DNA from: Alphaproteobacteria bacterium
GTDB taxonomy: Bacteria; Pseudomonadota; Alphaproteobacteria; ATCC43930; CGMCC-115725
Length of the DNA: 34,854 bases
Reading direction: 5' to 3'
Assembly: GCA_030041385.1 (NCBI GenBank)
Contig: JASHNY010000129.1
Location: 1-34,854 of the forward strand
The notes beneath the pieces were generated by a model. The model ran no database searches. It saw only the letters and a program-made list of their open reading frames with translations, and was not told the origin of the DNA. Positions 8,716-18,126 of this stretch are shown one piece after another (position 1 is the stretch's first letter; every line of letters begins with the position of its first letter). Position numbers and translations under genes: made by a program.

Positions 8716-10445
8716 CAGTAGGTGCGCCCGTGCGCCATCGCGAAAGCCTCGGCGATGGGCCCGAGGACCAGGGCGGGAAAGAAGGTCAGCGCCCCGACGA
8801 CGAGGATCGTGCCCAGCCAGAAAGCGCCAAACTTCAAGCTGTCGGTCTTCAGCGTGCCGATCGTGGTCGCGAGGGTCGGCTTCGCCGCGACCGAGCCGGC
8901 GACCGCCATCATGAAGATGATCGGCGGGTAGCGCCCGATCAGGATGACGAAACCGAGCGCGAGATTGTACCAGGGCGTGTTGGCGTTGAGCCCGGCGAAG
9001 GCCGAGCCGTTATTGGCCGCGGACGAGGCGAAGGCGTAAAGCACCTCGGAATAGCCGTGCATCGCCGCATTGCCGAGCGCCGACATGCCGTAAGGCGCGA
9101 TCATCGACCATGAGGACGGCGCGAGGATGACGAGCGGGTGGATCAGCAAGGCGAGCGACACCATGATGATTTCCGGCCGCTCGATCGTCTTGCCGAGAAA
9201 CTCCGGCGTGCGCCCCACCATCAGCCCGGCGATGAACACGGCGATCAGCCCGTAGACCAGCGCGGCAAGGAAGCCGACGCCCTTACCGCCGAAGACATTC
9301 TGCAGCATCATGCCGATGAACTCCGGCACCGCCCCCATCGGCGTGAAGCTGTCGTGCATCGAATCGACGCTGCCGGTGGTGAAGGTGGTCGTGATCACGC
9401 CGAAAAGCCCGCTTCCGGCGATGCCGAACCGGGTTTCCTTGCCCTCCATGTTGCCGCCGGGCTGATTACCGGTCGCGGCCATCTCGATCCCGGCTTGCGA
9501 CAGGCTCGGCGTCCCCGCCTGTTCGGCGACGATCGCCACCGGCAGGATGAGGAGCAGCATCGCCCCCATCACCCCATAAAGCACCCAGCCCTGCCGGCGG
9601 TTGCCGATCATGTGGCCGAAGCAGACGACCAGTGCGCTCGGCAGCAACGCCATCAGGCTCATCAGCAGCCAGTTGCTGAGCGGCGTCGGGTTTTCGAACG
9701 GGTGAGCCGCGTTGACGTTGAAAAATCCGCCGCCATTGGTGCCGAGATGCTTGATCGTCTCGAACGACGCCACCGGACCGATCGAGATGCCCTGCTCGCC
9801 GCCCTGGATGGGATGCGCCACCACTGCGGCATCAAGCGTCTGCGGCGCCCCCTGCCAGATTAGAAACAGCGCCAAGACGAAGCTGAGGGGCAGCAGCACG
9901 CGGGTAGTGAAGCGGATCAAGTCGCGATAGAAATTGCCGAGATTGGCGCCGCCGTCCTTGACCGTGAAAGCCCGGATGAATGCCATCGCCACGACGAACC
10001 CGGTCGTCGCCGAGGTGAACATCGGGAAAGTGATGGCGGCCATCTGGCTGAAATTCGACAGCGTCGTCTCGCCGCCATAGCTCTGCCAGTCGGTATTGGT
10101 GATAAAGCTGATCGCGGTGTTGAACGCCTGCATCGGCTCCATGCCGGGGAGCTTCAACGGGTTCAGCGGCAGGTGATTTTGAAATACCATGATCAGGTAG
10201 ATCAGCACCGCCATACACAGATTGGTCGCCAGCATATGGAAGGTGTAGGCCTTCCAGTTCATTGGGCGACGCGCCGCCTCCCGGCCGATCAGGGCGTAGA
10301 GGGCATTGTCGACCGGGTCAAAAAGCGGATCGAGCCAAGTCCTCCGGTCCATGACGATGGCGGCCAGATAACTGCCGACCGGAATGCTGAGCAGGAAGAC
10401 GATCAGCAATACGAGCGCGATCTGCAGCCAGCCTTGCATCGTCAC
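8715..10445 (-). CDS. kdpA: Potassium-transporting ATPase subunit A (K+ channel-like subunit)
   Basis: This encodes 576 residues and is highly hydrophobic, with about ten membrane helices. KdpA is a member of the K+ transporter superfamily and forms the ion path of the Kdp pump. Selectivity-filter regions characteristic of KdpA are visible: ITNTDWQSYGGETTLS, LGTNGGGFFNVNAAHPFENP, and TEL-like loops near FAGLNANTPWYN. The usual TNTNWQS has Asp for the second Asn here. I kept the GTG start at 10445 (Met-Thr-Met) because GGAGAG lies six bases upstream; ATG 10439 is the alternative. kdpF ends 21 bp upstream, so all kdp genes are likely one transcript. Confidence 0.97.
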   Translation of the reverse strand: MTMQGWLQIALVLLIVFLLSIPVGSYLAAIVMDRRTWLDPLFDPVDNALYALIGREAARRPMNWKAYTFHMLATNLCMAVLIYLIMVFQNHLPLNPLKLPGMEPMQAFNTAISFITNTDWQSYGGETTLSNFSQMAAITFPMFTSATTGFVVAMAFIRAFTVKDGGANLGNFYRDLIRFTTRVLLPLSFVLALFLIWQGAPQTLDAAVVAHPIQGGEQGISIGPVASFETIKHLGTNGGGFFNVNAAHPFENPTPLSNWLLMSLMALLPSALVVCFGHMIGNRRQGWVLYGVMGAMLLLILPVAIVAEQAGTPSLSQAGIEMAATGNQPGGNMEGKETRFGIAGSGLFGVITTTFTTGSVDSMHDSFTPMGAVPEFIGMMLQNVFGGKGVGFLAALVYGLIAVFIAGLMVGRTPEFLGKTIERPEIIMVSLALLIHPLVILAPSSWSMIAPYGMSALGNAAMHGYSEVLYAFASSAANNGSAFAGLNANTPWYNLALGFVILIGRYPPIIFMMAVAGSVAAKPTLATTIGTLKTDSLKFGAFWLGTILVVGALTFFPALVLGPIAEAFAMAHGRTY

Positions 10446-10466
10446 GGCTTGCTCTCCGATCTCGGA

Positions 10467-10550
10467 TCAGAAGCGTTCCGGGTGAATGACCGCGTAAAAC
10501 AGGTAAATCACCAGAAGGCCGAGCAGCGCTCCGAGCACGTACAGCATCAT
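10467..10550 (-). CDS. kdpF: Kdp pump small subunit F (27-residue membrane peptide)
   Basis: The peptide begins MMLYVLGALLGLL and ends YLFYAVIHPERF before TGA. KdpF proteins are single-helix peptides of about 25-30 residues ending in a Y-A-(hydrophobic)-x-x-P/A-E-x-F pattern, and they stabilise the KdpABC complex in the membrane. Sequence, size and position 21 bp before kdpA all match. The second ATG at 10547 would give 26 residues. Its start overlaps the stop of a further small ORF by four bases (ATGA), and no own ribosome site is clear, so it is probably translated by re-initiation. Confidence 0.88.
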   Translation of the reverse strand: MMLYVLGALLGLLVIYLFYAVIHPERF

Positions 10551-10648
10551 CGGGGCGGCCCGATAAGGCGGTCCGTGAAATTCACCAGCCAGAAGCAGCC
10601 GAGATACGCCACCACCAACAGCAGCAGCATCGCCAGAGCAAGCAGCAT
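10547..10648 (-). CDS. 33-residue single-helix membrane peptide at the head of the kdp operon
   Basis: ATG 10648 opens a frame of 33 codons that begins MLLALAMLLLLVVAYLGCFW and ends FTDRLIGPPR. It has a good ribosome site, GAGGTGA, four bases before the start. Its TGA overlaps the kdpF start as ATGA, a hallmark of coupled translation. About 22 hydrophobic residues predict one membrane helix, then a short tail with Asp and two Arg. I do not recognise a named family. I have a vague memory of similar tiny ORFs before kdpF elsewhere, not verified. It may be an additional pump peptide or a translational leader for kdpF. Evidence is the ribosome site, the coupling and the composition. Confidence 0.62.
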   Translation of the reverse strand: MLLALAMLLLLVVAYLGCFWLVNFTDRLIGPPR

Positions 10649-10962
10649 GGCTTCACCTCATGCTCGCGCGCATTACACCGCGGCGGCATCTTTGGCATTG
10701 ACCCACGTCAACCCGCAAACGCCCGGTCTCGCCGCGTTCGCGGCCTGGTCATGATCCTCGGCGGTCAGCGGAGGTTTATCGCGAGGGGCGTGCGAGCGAT
10801 TGGTCCCAAAAATAGGTCCCGCCCCGTGCGGGTCGATGAGACCGGCAATATCGACATGATCGCCAACTCATCCCGGCCCCCGATTATAAAATCTCGCGGG
10901 AATAAAGATTCGAGAGTGATGCGGCGACCCCACTATCAAAAAGTCATAGCCGCGGAATTCGA
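10649..10962. other. Gene-free stretch upstream of kdp
   Basis: The 314 bp between the kdp start and the end of the UPF0182 gene hold the FNR/FixK-like site at 10698-10711. A small G+C hairpin, cccgccccgtgcggg, lies near 10820. An AT-richer part around 10880-10910 contains gattataaaatc and gggaataaagattcg. A weak + strand frame (10751-11011) runs through it but looks non-coding. I see no terminator with a U-run for the UPF0182 gene. Confidence 0.6.
10698..10711. promoter_or_regulatory. FNR/FixK-type site upstream of the kdp operon
   Basis: TTGACCCACGTCAA is a TTGA-N6-TCAA dyad with TTGAC/GTCAA half sites, matching the FNR/FixK consensus type. Its centre (10704.5) lies 56 bp before the first ATG of the kdp operon. 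If the site is at -41.5, transcription would start near 10663 and leave a 14-16 base leader. Confidence 0.66.
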
Positions 10963-13803
10963 TTATTCGGACGACAGTATTTTGTTCAGCTCGTCCAGCA
11001 GCTGGCCGTAGCGCGCGAAATCACCACGGGCATACGCCTTCTTCATGGCGTCGAAGACCACGCGGGCCCGCTCCAGCTGGTCTCCGCCGCCCGGTGCAGC
11101 GGCCATCGGGACCGGCGTTGCGCCGATGAACAAATTCTCGACGCCTTTCAGTGTTGCCGCCCATTCGATCCGCCGGTCATCGGGCAAGAGCTGGGCCAGC
11201 ACGACACGCGCGAGGTTGGGAATCTTGGTCTGCTCCGCCTCGATATAGACCGGCTCTATCGCGATCAGCTGATTGCCGTTGAGCGGCAGCATGATGAGAT
11301 TGCCGCGGATCACTTGCGAGCCGTGCTGATCCCACAGCGTCAGGTCGCCGGAGAAGCGGGCATCGGAATTGATGCGCGACTCGACCTGCGCCGGACCATC
11401 GATGAACCGGCCCTTGGGAAAGCGAAACGCGACCATTTTCCCATAATTGGGGCCGTCGCAGAGGCCGGCGAGCCAGCCCGCCATTTGGTTCTTGCCGTAA
11501 ACCGACAACGGCAGCATCAGCATAAATTCCGGTTTCGCGGCCTGCGGCAGCTGCGCCAGCACGTAATACGGCGCCATCTCGATTTCGCTCGCCCGGTAGA
11601 GCTCGCGCGGCACCTGCCAGCGATCTTCACGGTTATAGAACGTCGTCGGATTGGTCATGTGGTAGGTGCCGTACATCTCGGCCTGCGCCGCGAACAAATC
11701 CTCTGGATAGCGGATGTGCCGGCGCAGACTGTCGGGCATCGTGCCGCCGTCGTGGAACAATTGCGGCAGCATCCGCTGGTAGGCGCGGATAATCGGGTCG
11801 CTTTGATCGAAGACGTAGAAGGTGACCGTGCCGTTATAGGCGTCGACAACCGCCTTCACCGAGTTGCGCAGGTAGTTCTGCCCGTGAAACGCGAAGCGCG
11901 AGCCCTCATAGGCCTCGCTGTAGGGATAGTTGGCGGAGCTGGTGTAACCGTCGATGATGAAGGCGTAGTGATCGCCATTGGCGACGATGTAGGGATCGCT
12001 GTCGAACGTCAGGAACGGCGCGAGACGCTGCACCCGGTCGGACACGTTGCGCCGGATCAGCACCCGGCTTGCGGGCGTGAAGTACCCGGAAATGAAAAGA
12101 CGCAGCCCATCAAACTCGTGGGCGATGACCAGCTTGCGCCAAAGGCTGGACAGCGCAATTCCACCGCTGCCCGCATAGACCGTTTCTGCGTTGGCGTCGC
12201 CCTTCGGGAAGTCGAATTCCTGTTCTGTTGTGCCCGTGTAGACGCGATCGTTGGTCGATCGCCCGTAGTAGATCTGGCCATGGGTGACGCGGAGGTCGCC
12301 CTTGGCCTCGACGGGGATATCGTGCGCCCAGAGGACCGGGTTGCCGCGGCCATCCATCTCGTTGACGGGAACCGCCACCACGCCATAGCCGTGCGTGTAT
12401 TTTAGGGCGAGGTTGACCCATACCTTGGCCGCTTGCGGCAGCTTCTCCACATCGAGCTCGCGGGCCGTGATCATCACCTGGCGCTCGGCGCCGCCGATCG
12501 TGTAGCGGTCGATATCGACACCGGAGAAGGTGTAGTAGGGGCGCAACCCTTGGGTCTGCTGCAGCTGGGGTTCGAGCGCGCGCCAATCCCAGATGCGCGC
12601 GTCCTGCAGCGTGAGCGCGTTGGCCTCGAGGTCGGCCGCGGCAAGCGGCTTTGCCGAGACCGCGAACGCGCGCTCCTCGACATTCGGCCCGTCGAGATTG
12701 AAGGCCGCGCGCGTGCCCGCGATGCTGCGCAGCAGATACGGCTGTTCCAGCGTGATCTGGTTCGGGTCTACGTAAAGATGCTCGACGATCTCCGGGATGA
12801 CCCCGGCCGCCACAAAAATCGAAGCAAAAACGGTGACCGGCGCGATCCAATGCGACGGCGCGGCGAGCAGCCAGCGCCGGAACCCCCAAGCGGACGCCGC
12901 GATGCCAAAGACGATAGCCGCCGCGAGCCAGCATCCGATGACGGCGTGGTAAGCCGGCAACCAGAAATGGATGTCGACATAGGATGCGCCGGCGACAACG
13001 CGCGAATGGCCATCGATCGCCAGGTGAAAGCGCCCAAGGTAGCGAGCCGCGGCCGACACCAGGCAGAACAGCATCGCCAGGATCGCCCCTTGCCGCAGCC
13101 AGCGGTCATGTTGCCGGGGTCGAAAGCGTAGCTGTATGGCCGATCGGTTCCATGCCCGACGATCCTCATCGGATCGCCCGAGCTCCGCCGGAAGCGTGAT
13201 CTCCCATGGCTCGGCGAGGCGCGGGTAAAGCCATAATCCCGCAAATGCCCAAACCGCCAGCATGATGATCAGGACAATTCGCGAGAGGTCGATGAGACCG
13301 TCATAAAGCGGCAGTGCCAAAAGGTAGAACGACAGGTCCTTGGCGAAGACGGGATCGGTGGTCCCGGACGGCGCGGCACCGAGAAAGCCGAGCAGCGGCA
13401 CCCACAGATCGATCGCGCCGAGCCCGACGATCGCCGAGAACACAAAACCGAGAAGCCACGGGGCGCTGCGCGGAAGGCCTGGGACGAGGTGGTTGAGCGC
13501 ACGCAGGTTGAACCCGGCGAACAGCCCCACGGCCACGAACACTGCCATGAAAATGGCGCAGCGCAGCCCGAGCGCGAGCCAGTAGCGGTATTGCTGCCCG
13601 AGCTCGCCGAACCAGTAATTCTGCAGCGAAACCCTGAAAACGATCTCGACGATCGCGATCCCGAGGACTACGCCGCCAACCGAGAGCAGGTCCCGATAGA
13701 TCCGATGCAACGGCGCTGTGGTTCCGGCGCGCCATTGCAGCAACGTGACCGCGAGCGGCAATCCCGCGATGACAATCGTCAGAATATAGATCAGGGCAAA
13801 CAT
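10963..13803 (-). CDS. UPF0182 family large membrane protein
   Basis: This encodes 946 residues. The first about 340 residues hold seven to eight membrane helices, for example MFALIYILTIVIAGLPLAV, LLSVGGVVLGIAIVEIVF and CAIFMAVFVAVGLFAGF. They are followed by about 600 mainly soluble residues with conserved-looking blocks: VDPNQITLEQPYLLRSIAGTR, YTHGYGVVAVPVNEMDGRG, HIRYPEDLFAAQAEMYGTYHM, and a C-terminal helical region. This matches the UPF0182 (PF03699) layout, whose function is unknown. The ATG at 13803 has GGAG nine bases upstream. A GTG at 13842 would add 13 residues but lacks a ribosome site and sits close to the FNR-like box. It is divergent from the N-ATPase operon and upstream of kdp, which hints at a role in ion or envelope homeostasis (inference only). 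Confidence 0.86.
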   Translation of the reverse strand: MFALIYILTIVIAGLPLAVTLLQWRAGTTAPLHRIYRDLLSVGGVVLGIAIVEIVFRVSLQNYWFGELGQQYRYWLALGLRCAIFMAVFVAVGLFAGFNLRALNHLVPGLPRSAPWLLGFVFSAIVGLGAIDLWVPLLGFLGAAPSGTTDPVFAKDLSFYLLALPLYDGLIDLSRIVLIIMLAVWAFAGLWLYPRLAEPWEITLPAELGRSDEDRRAWNRSAIQLRFRPRQHDRWLRQGAILAMLFCLVSAAARYLGRFHLAIDGHSRVVAGASYVDIHFWLPAYHAVIGCWLAAAIVFGIAASAWGFRRWLLAAPSHWIAPVTVFASIFVAAGVIPEIVEHLYVDPNQITLEQPYLLRSIAGTRAAFNLDGPNVEERAFAVSAKPLAAADLEANALTLQDARIWDWRALEPQLQQTQGLRPYYTFSGVDIDRYTIGGAERQVMITARELDVEKLPQAAKVWVNLALKYTHGYGVVAVPVNEMDGRGNPVLWAHDIPVEAKGDLRVTHGQIYYGRSTNDRVYTGTTEQEFDFPKGDANAETVYAGSGGIALSSLWRKLVIAHEFDGLRLFISGYFTPASRVLIRRNVSDRVQRLAPFLTFDSDPYIVANGDHYAFIIDGYTSSANYPYSEAYEGSRFAFHGQNYLRNSVKAVVDAYNGTVTFYVFDQSDPIIRAYQRMLPQLFHDGGTMPDSLRRHIRYPEDLFAAQAEMYGTYHMTNPTTFYNREDRWQVPRELYRASEIEMAPYYVLAQLPQAAKPEFMLMLPLSVYGKNQMAGWLAGLCDGPNYGKMVAFRFPKGRFIDGPAQVESRINSDARFSGDLTLWDQHGSQVIRGNLIMLPLNGNQLIAIEPVYIEAEQTKIPNLARVVLAQLLPDDRRIEWAATLKGVENLFIGATPVPMAAAPGGGDQLERARVVFDAMKKAYARGDFARYGQLLDELNKILSSE

Positions 13804-13860
13804 CGCACGTCGCTCCGAGCGGACGACGAGCGCATTTCCCACGGATCGAGCTCGGCCTCA

Positions 13861-13874
13861 TTGATGTGGCTCAA
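13861..13874. promoter_or_regulatory. FNR/FixK-type site upstream of the UPF0182 gene
   Basis: TTGATGTGGCTCAA has the TTGA-N6-TCAA dyad; the inner base pair of the right half (C) deviates from consensus. Its centre is 64 bp before ATG 13803. At -41.5 it would place the transcript start near 13826, with a leader of about 23 bases. This supports 13803 as the translation start. Confidence 0.55.
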
Positions 13875-13930
13875 TCGCTTATCCGGACAGCCGCCGAACC
13901 GCGCTAAAATACGGCCGAGCAGGGCTCGGC

Positions 13931-13944
13931 TTGATTCAGGTCAA
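13931..13944. promoter_or_regulatory. FNR/FixK-type site upstream of the N-ATPase operon
   Basis: TTGATTCAGGTCAA has half sites TTGAT and GTCAA, close to the FNR/FixK consensus. Its centre is 72 bp before the atpD GTG. A class II position would put the transcript start near 13979. It lies 70 bp from the site facing the UPF0182 gene, so each direction has its own site. Confidence 0.66.
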
Positions 13945-13973
13945 CGTGCGTCGGCAGGCCGGCGACGTATTAG

Positions 13974-15870
<1,897 letters not shown>

Positions 15871-15874
<4 letters not shown>

Positions 15875-16167
15875 AGTCGCCGACGGTCGAGCACCCCGAT
15901 CATCCGGAGCGCCTGGACGAGGCGGTCAAGCTGCGTCGCGGCCGCCAGCAGCGCTGGCAACGCGAGGGCGAGCGCTCGATCGGGCAGAACCTGGCCATGA
16001 TCGGCGCGCTGGGCTGGACAATCGTGACCCCAACCCTTGCCGGAATTTTTGTTGGCCGCTGGCTCGACCGCTCGCTCGGCTCCGGAATTTTTTGGACGCT
16101 GGGATTGCTGTTTGCCGGGCTCACGCTCGGCTGCTGGATGGCGTGGAAGAGGATGCACCGCGAATGA
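15871..16167 (+). CDS. atpQ: N-type ATPase accessory membrane protein AtpQ (AtpI-like)
   Basis: This encodes 98 residues, with ATGA overlap to atpC. A charged N-terminus of about 45 residues (LRRGRQQRWQREGERSIGQN) is followed by two membrane helices, MIGALGWTIVTPTLAGIFVG and FWTLGLLFAGLTLGCWMAW. They are joined by RWLDRSLGSG. This is the AtpI/AtpQ pattern. In N-ATPase operons AtpQ and AtpR are thought to help assemble the c ring or supply Mg2+ (family knowledge). The gene lies between epsilon and atpR exactly as expected. Confidence 0.86.
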
Positions 16168-16448
16168 CAGGCTCGGTCGCGCTTGCCTCACTCGCCGCCG
16201 CCTGGACGGCCGGGGGCCTGCTTTTAGGCGCCGCCTATTTTGCCGTGCTCCGAGCGACGGTCGGCTTCCTCTCTTCCGGTCCGGGCCGCCTCACGCCGGC
16301 GGCGCTGACGCTCGGCCGTCTTGTGGGGGCGGCCTTGTTTTTTGCCGCGGCGGCGCGGTTCGGCGCGCTCCCTCTACTCGGCGCGTTTTTCGGGTTCCTG
16401 GTCGCGCGCAGTGTGGCGCTGCGCTGGGCGCGGAGGGTCGCTGGATGA
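16164..16448 (+). CDS. atpR: N-type ATPase accessory membrane protein AtpR
   Basis: This encodes 94 residues, with ATGA overlap to atpQ. Three membrane segments are visible: SLAAAWTAGGLLLGAAYFAVL, LTLGRLVGAALFFAAAARFG and LLGAFFGFLVARSVAL. AtpR is a small three-helix protein found only in N-ATPase operons, and is proposed to interact through its conserved Arg residues with the acidic ion sites of the c subunits before ring assembly. Arg residues at the helix edges here fit that idea. The identity rests mostly on position, size and hydrophobic pattern. Confidence 0.82.
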   Translation: MTGSVALASLAAAWTAGGLLLGAAYFAVLRATVGFLSSGPGRLTPAALTLGRLVGAALFFAAAARFGALPLLGAFFGFLVARSVALRWARRVAG

Positions 16449-17110
16449 GGGCATCTCCGCTCATCACCACGGTCCTTTTTCACATCGGGCCGGTCAACAT
16501 CACCCGCCCGGTGCTGACGACGTGGGCGATTATGGCGGCACTGGCGCTTGCCTCGCGGTTCGTTACCTTGCGCCTCGCGCTGCGCCCGGGCCGCGGCCAG
16601 GCTGTACTCGAACTGGTCGTCACCGGCATCATGGGGCAGCTCGAGGAGGTCGTGCGCAAGCAGCCGCGGCCCTTCCTACCCTTGCTGGGAACGCTGTTTA
16701 TCTTTCTCGTCGCCGCCAACTTGTCCGGCGTGCTGCCCGGCGTCCAGGCGCCGACAGCCACGCTGGAGACGCCGGCCGCGCTGGCGCTGATCGTCTTCCT
16801 TGCGGTGCATTTTTACGGCGTTCGCAGCCGCGGGGTCCTTGGCTATCTGGCAAGCTTTGCTGAGCCGAAGCTCGTCATGCTGCCGCTCAACATCGTCTCG
16901 GAGGTCACGCGCACCTTCTCGATGATGATGCGGCTCTTCGGCAACGTGATGAGCGGCGAGTTCGTAATCGCGCTGATCATCGGTCTTGCCGGGCTTTTCG
17001 TTCCCGTCCCGCTGATGGCGCTCGAAATCCTGGTCGGGCTGGTACAGGCCTACATCTTCACGGTGCTCGCGACGGTCTTCATCGGCGCCGCGGTCGATGA
17101 CGCCGGTTAG
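16445..17110 (+). CDS. atpB: N-type ATPase subunit a
   Basis: This encodes 221 residues, with ATGA overlap to atpR. It is an integral membrane protein with five to six helices. It carries the stator signature TFSMMMRLFGNVMSGE, whose Arg (residue 163) is the essential arginine that releases ions from the c ring. A C-terminal helix pair follows, with LVGLVQAYIFTVLATVFIGAAVDD. It is shorter than housekeeping AtpB, as is usual for N-ATPases. It forms the ion half-channels next to the c ring. Confidence 0.94.
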   Translation: MRASPLITTVLFHIGPVNITRPVLTTWAIMAALALASRFVTLRLALRPGRGQAVLELVVTGIMGQLEEVVRKQPRPFLPLLGTLFIFLVAANLSGVLPGVQAPTATLETPAALALIVFLAVHFYGVRSRGVLGYLASFAEPKLVMLPLNIVSEVTRTFSMMMRLFGNVMSGEFVIALIIGLAGLFVPVPLMALEILVGLVQAYIFTVLATVFIGAAVDDAG

Positions 17111-17125
17111 CGAGGAGGAAAATCG

Positions 17126-17368
17126 ATGGACATCAAGCTGATCAGCGTCGCGGCGGCCGCCCTTGCCGTTTCCATCGGATCGATCGGCCCGGCTCTGGCC
17201 GAAGGCCGTTCGGTCGCCGCCGCGATGGATGCAATTGCCCGACAGCCCGAGGCGGCGGGAACGATTTCGCGCACCCTCTTCGTCGGCCTCGCGATGATCG
17301 AGACGATGGCGATCTATTGCCTCGTCGTTGCCTTGCTGTTGCTGTTCGCCAATCCGTATGCCGGCTGA
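17126..17368 (+). CDS. atpE: N-type ATPase subunit c (rotor ring)
   Basis: This encodes 80 residues in two membrane helices; GAGGAGG (17112-17118) precedes ATG 17126. The ion site can be read by spacing: Glu26 in helix 1 and Glu59-Thr60 plus Tyr64 in helix 2. The 33-residue distance from Glu26 to Glu59 equals that between Gln32 and Glu65 of the Na+-binding Ilyobacter c subunit, and Thr60 and Tyr64 correspond to Ser66 and Tyr70. Two carboxylates per site are typical of N-ATPases. Sequence alone does not settle Na+ against H+, because the N-ATPase ring of Burkholderia pseudomallei was reported to be proton-specific. The loop between helices holds RQPEAAGTI. Confidence 0.95.
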   Translation: MDIKLISVAAAALAVSIGSIGPALAEGRSVAAAMDAIARQPEAAGTISRTLFVGLAMIETMAIYCLVVALLLLFANPYAG

Positions 17369-17370
17369 CG

Positions 17371-18126
17371 ATGCATTTCGATTGGTCGACCTTCGCGCTG
17401 CAGACGGTCAATTTCGCGATCCTCGTCTGGCTGCTGCATCGATTTCTCTACAAGCCCGTCCTGGGTTTGGTCGATGCCCGCCGGGCAGAAATCGAAAAGC
17501 AGTTTGCAGAGGTCCACGAGGCGGAAGCACACGTAGAGGCCGAGCGCGCGGCGGTCGCGGCCGAGCGGAACGGCATCGCCGGCGAGCGCGCGGCGGCGAT
17601 CAAGGATGCGATAGCGCGTGCGGAACAAGAAGCCGCTTCCCGACGCGAGCAGGCTGATCGCGAGGCAGCGGAACTGCTTGCCGACGCACGCAAGGGTTTG
17701 AACCATGAACGCGCACGTGCGTTGACCGAAGCTCAGCGAGAGGCGCTCGACCTCGGGGCGCAGATCGCCGGTCGGCTGCTTGCGCAAGTGCCGATGGTGC
17801 TGCGCGCCGAGGCATGGATCGAGCGGATCGAACACTACCTGGCCGATCTGCCCACGGCCCAGGTGGATGCCCTCAGGCGTCAGCTGGCGAACGGCGTTGC
17901 TCTCAAAGTCGTCACGGCCGCGGCGCTGCCAGCCGATGTCATCGAGCTTTGGAGCGCTCGTCTCAGACGTAGTTTCGGCAGCGACATCGCCGTCGAATAC
18001 GGCGTCGATGCCGGGCTGATCGCTGGTGCTGAGCTGCATTTCCCCAATGCGATCCTGCGGTTCTCCTGGCAGACCGCGCTGGATGCGATGCGCGCGGAGA
18101 TCGAGGCGAATGGCAACGCTCACTGA
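17371..18126 (+). CDS. atpF: N-type ATPase subunit b with delta-like C-terminal domain
   Basis: This encodes 251 residues, much longer than an ordinary b subunit (about 160). One N-terminal membrane helix (FALQTVNFAILVWLLHRFLY, residues about 6-25) leads into a long charged coiled-coil (about 35-130). The end (about 165-245) reads like the C-terminal domain of delta: KVVTAAALPADVIELW, then IAVEYGVDAGLIAGAEL and RFSWQTALDAM. No separate atpH (delta) gene is in the operon, so this b-delta-like fusion probably forms the whole outer stalk. The start ATG 17371 follows the atpE stop by two bases. The 3' end overlaps atpA by 17 bp. Confidence 0.92.
   Translation: MHFDWSTFALQTVNFAILVWLLHRFLYKPVLGLVDARRAEIEKQFAEVHEAEAHVEAERAAVAAERNGIAGERAAAIKDAIARAEQEAASRREQADREAAELLADARKGLNHERARALTEAQREALDLGAQIAGRLLAQVPMVLRAEAWIERIEHYLADLPTAQVDALRRQLANGVALKVVTAAALPADVIELWSARLRRSFGSDIAVEYGVDAGLIAGAELHFPNAILRFSWQTALDAMRAEIEANGNAH

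Noticed and set aside
10880-10930. ECF sigma promoter suggested by gggaataaag
   Set aside because: No matching downstream element at proper spacing could be identified with confidence, and no gene start follows on that strand.
10751-11011. Possible + strand gene of 86 codons between kdp and UPF0182
   Set aside because: It overlaps the end of the UPF0182 gene, has no ribosome site, a Ser-rich unnatural end and no recognisable domain.
17126-17368. Calling the ATPase Na+-translocating
   Set aside because: The ligand pattern is compatible with Na+, but two-carboxylate N-ATPase rings can be proton-specific, so the ion was left open.
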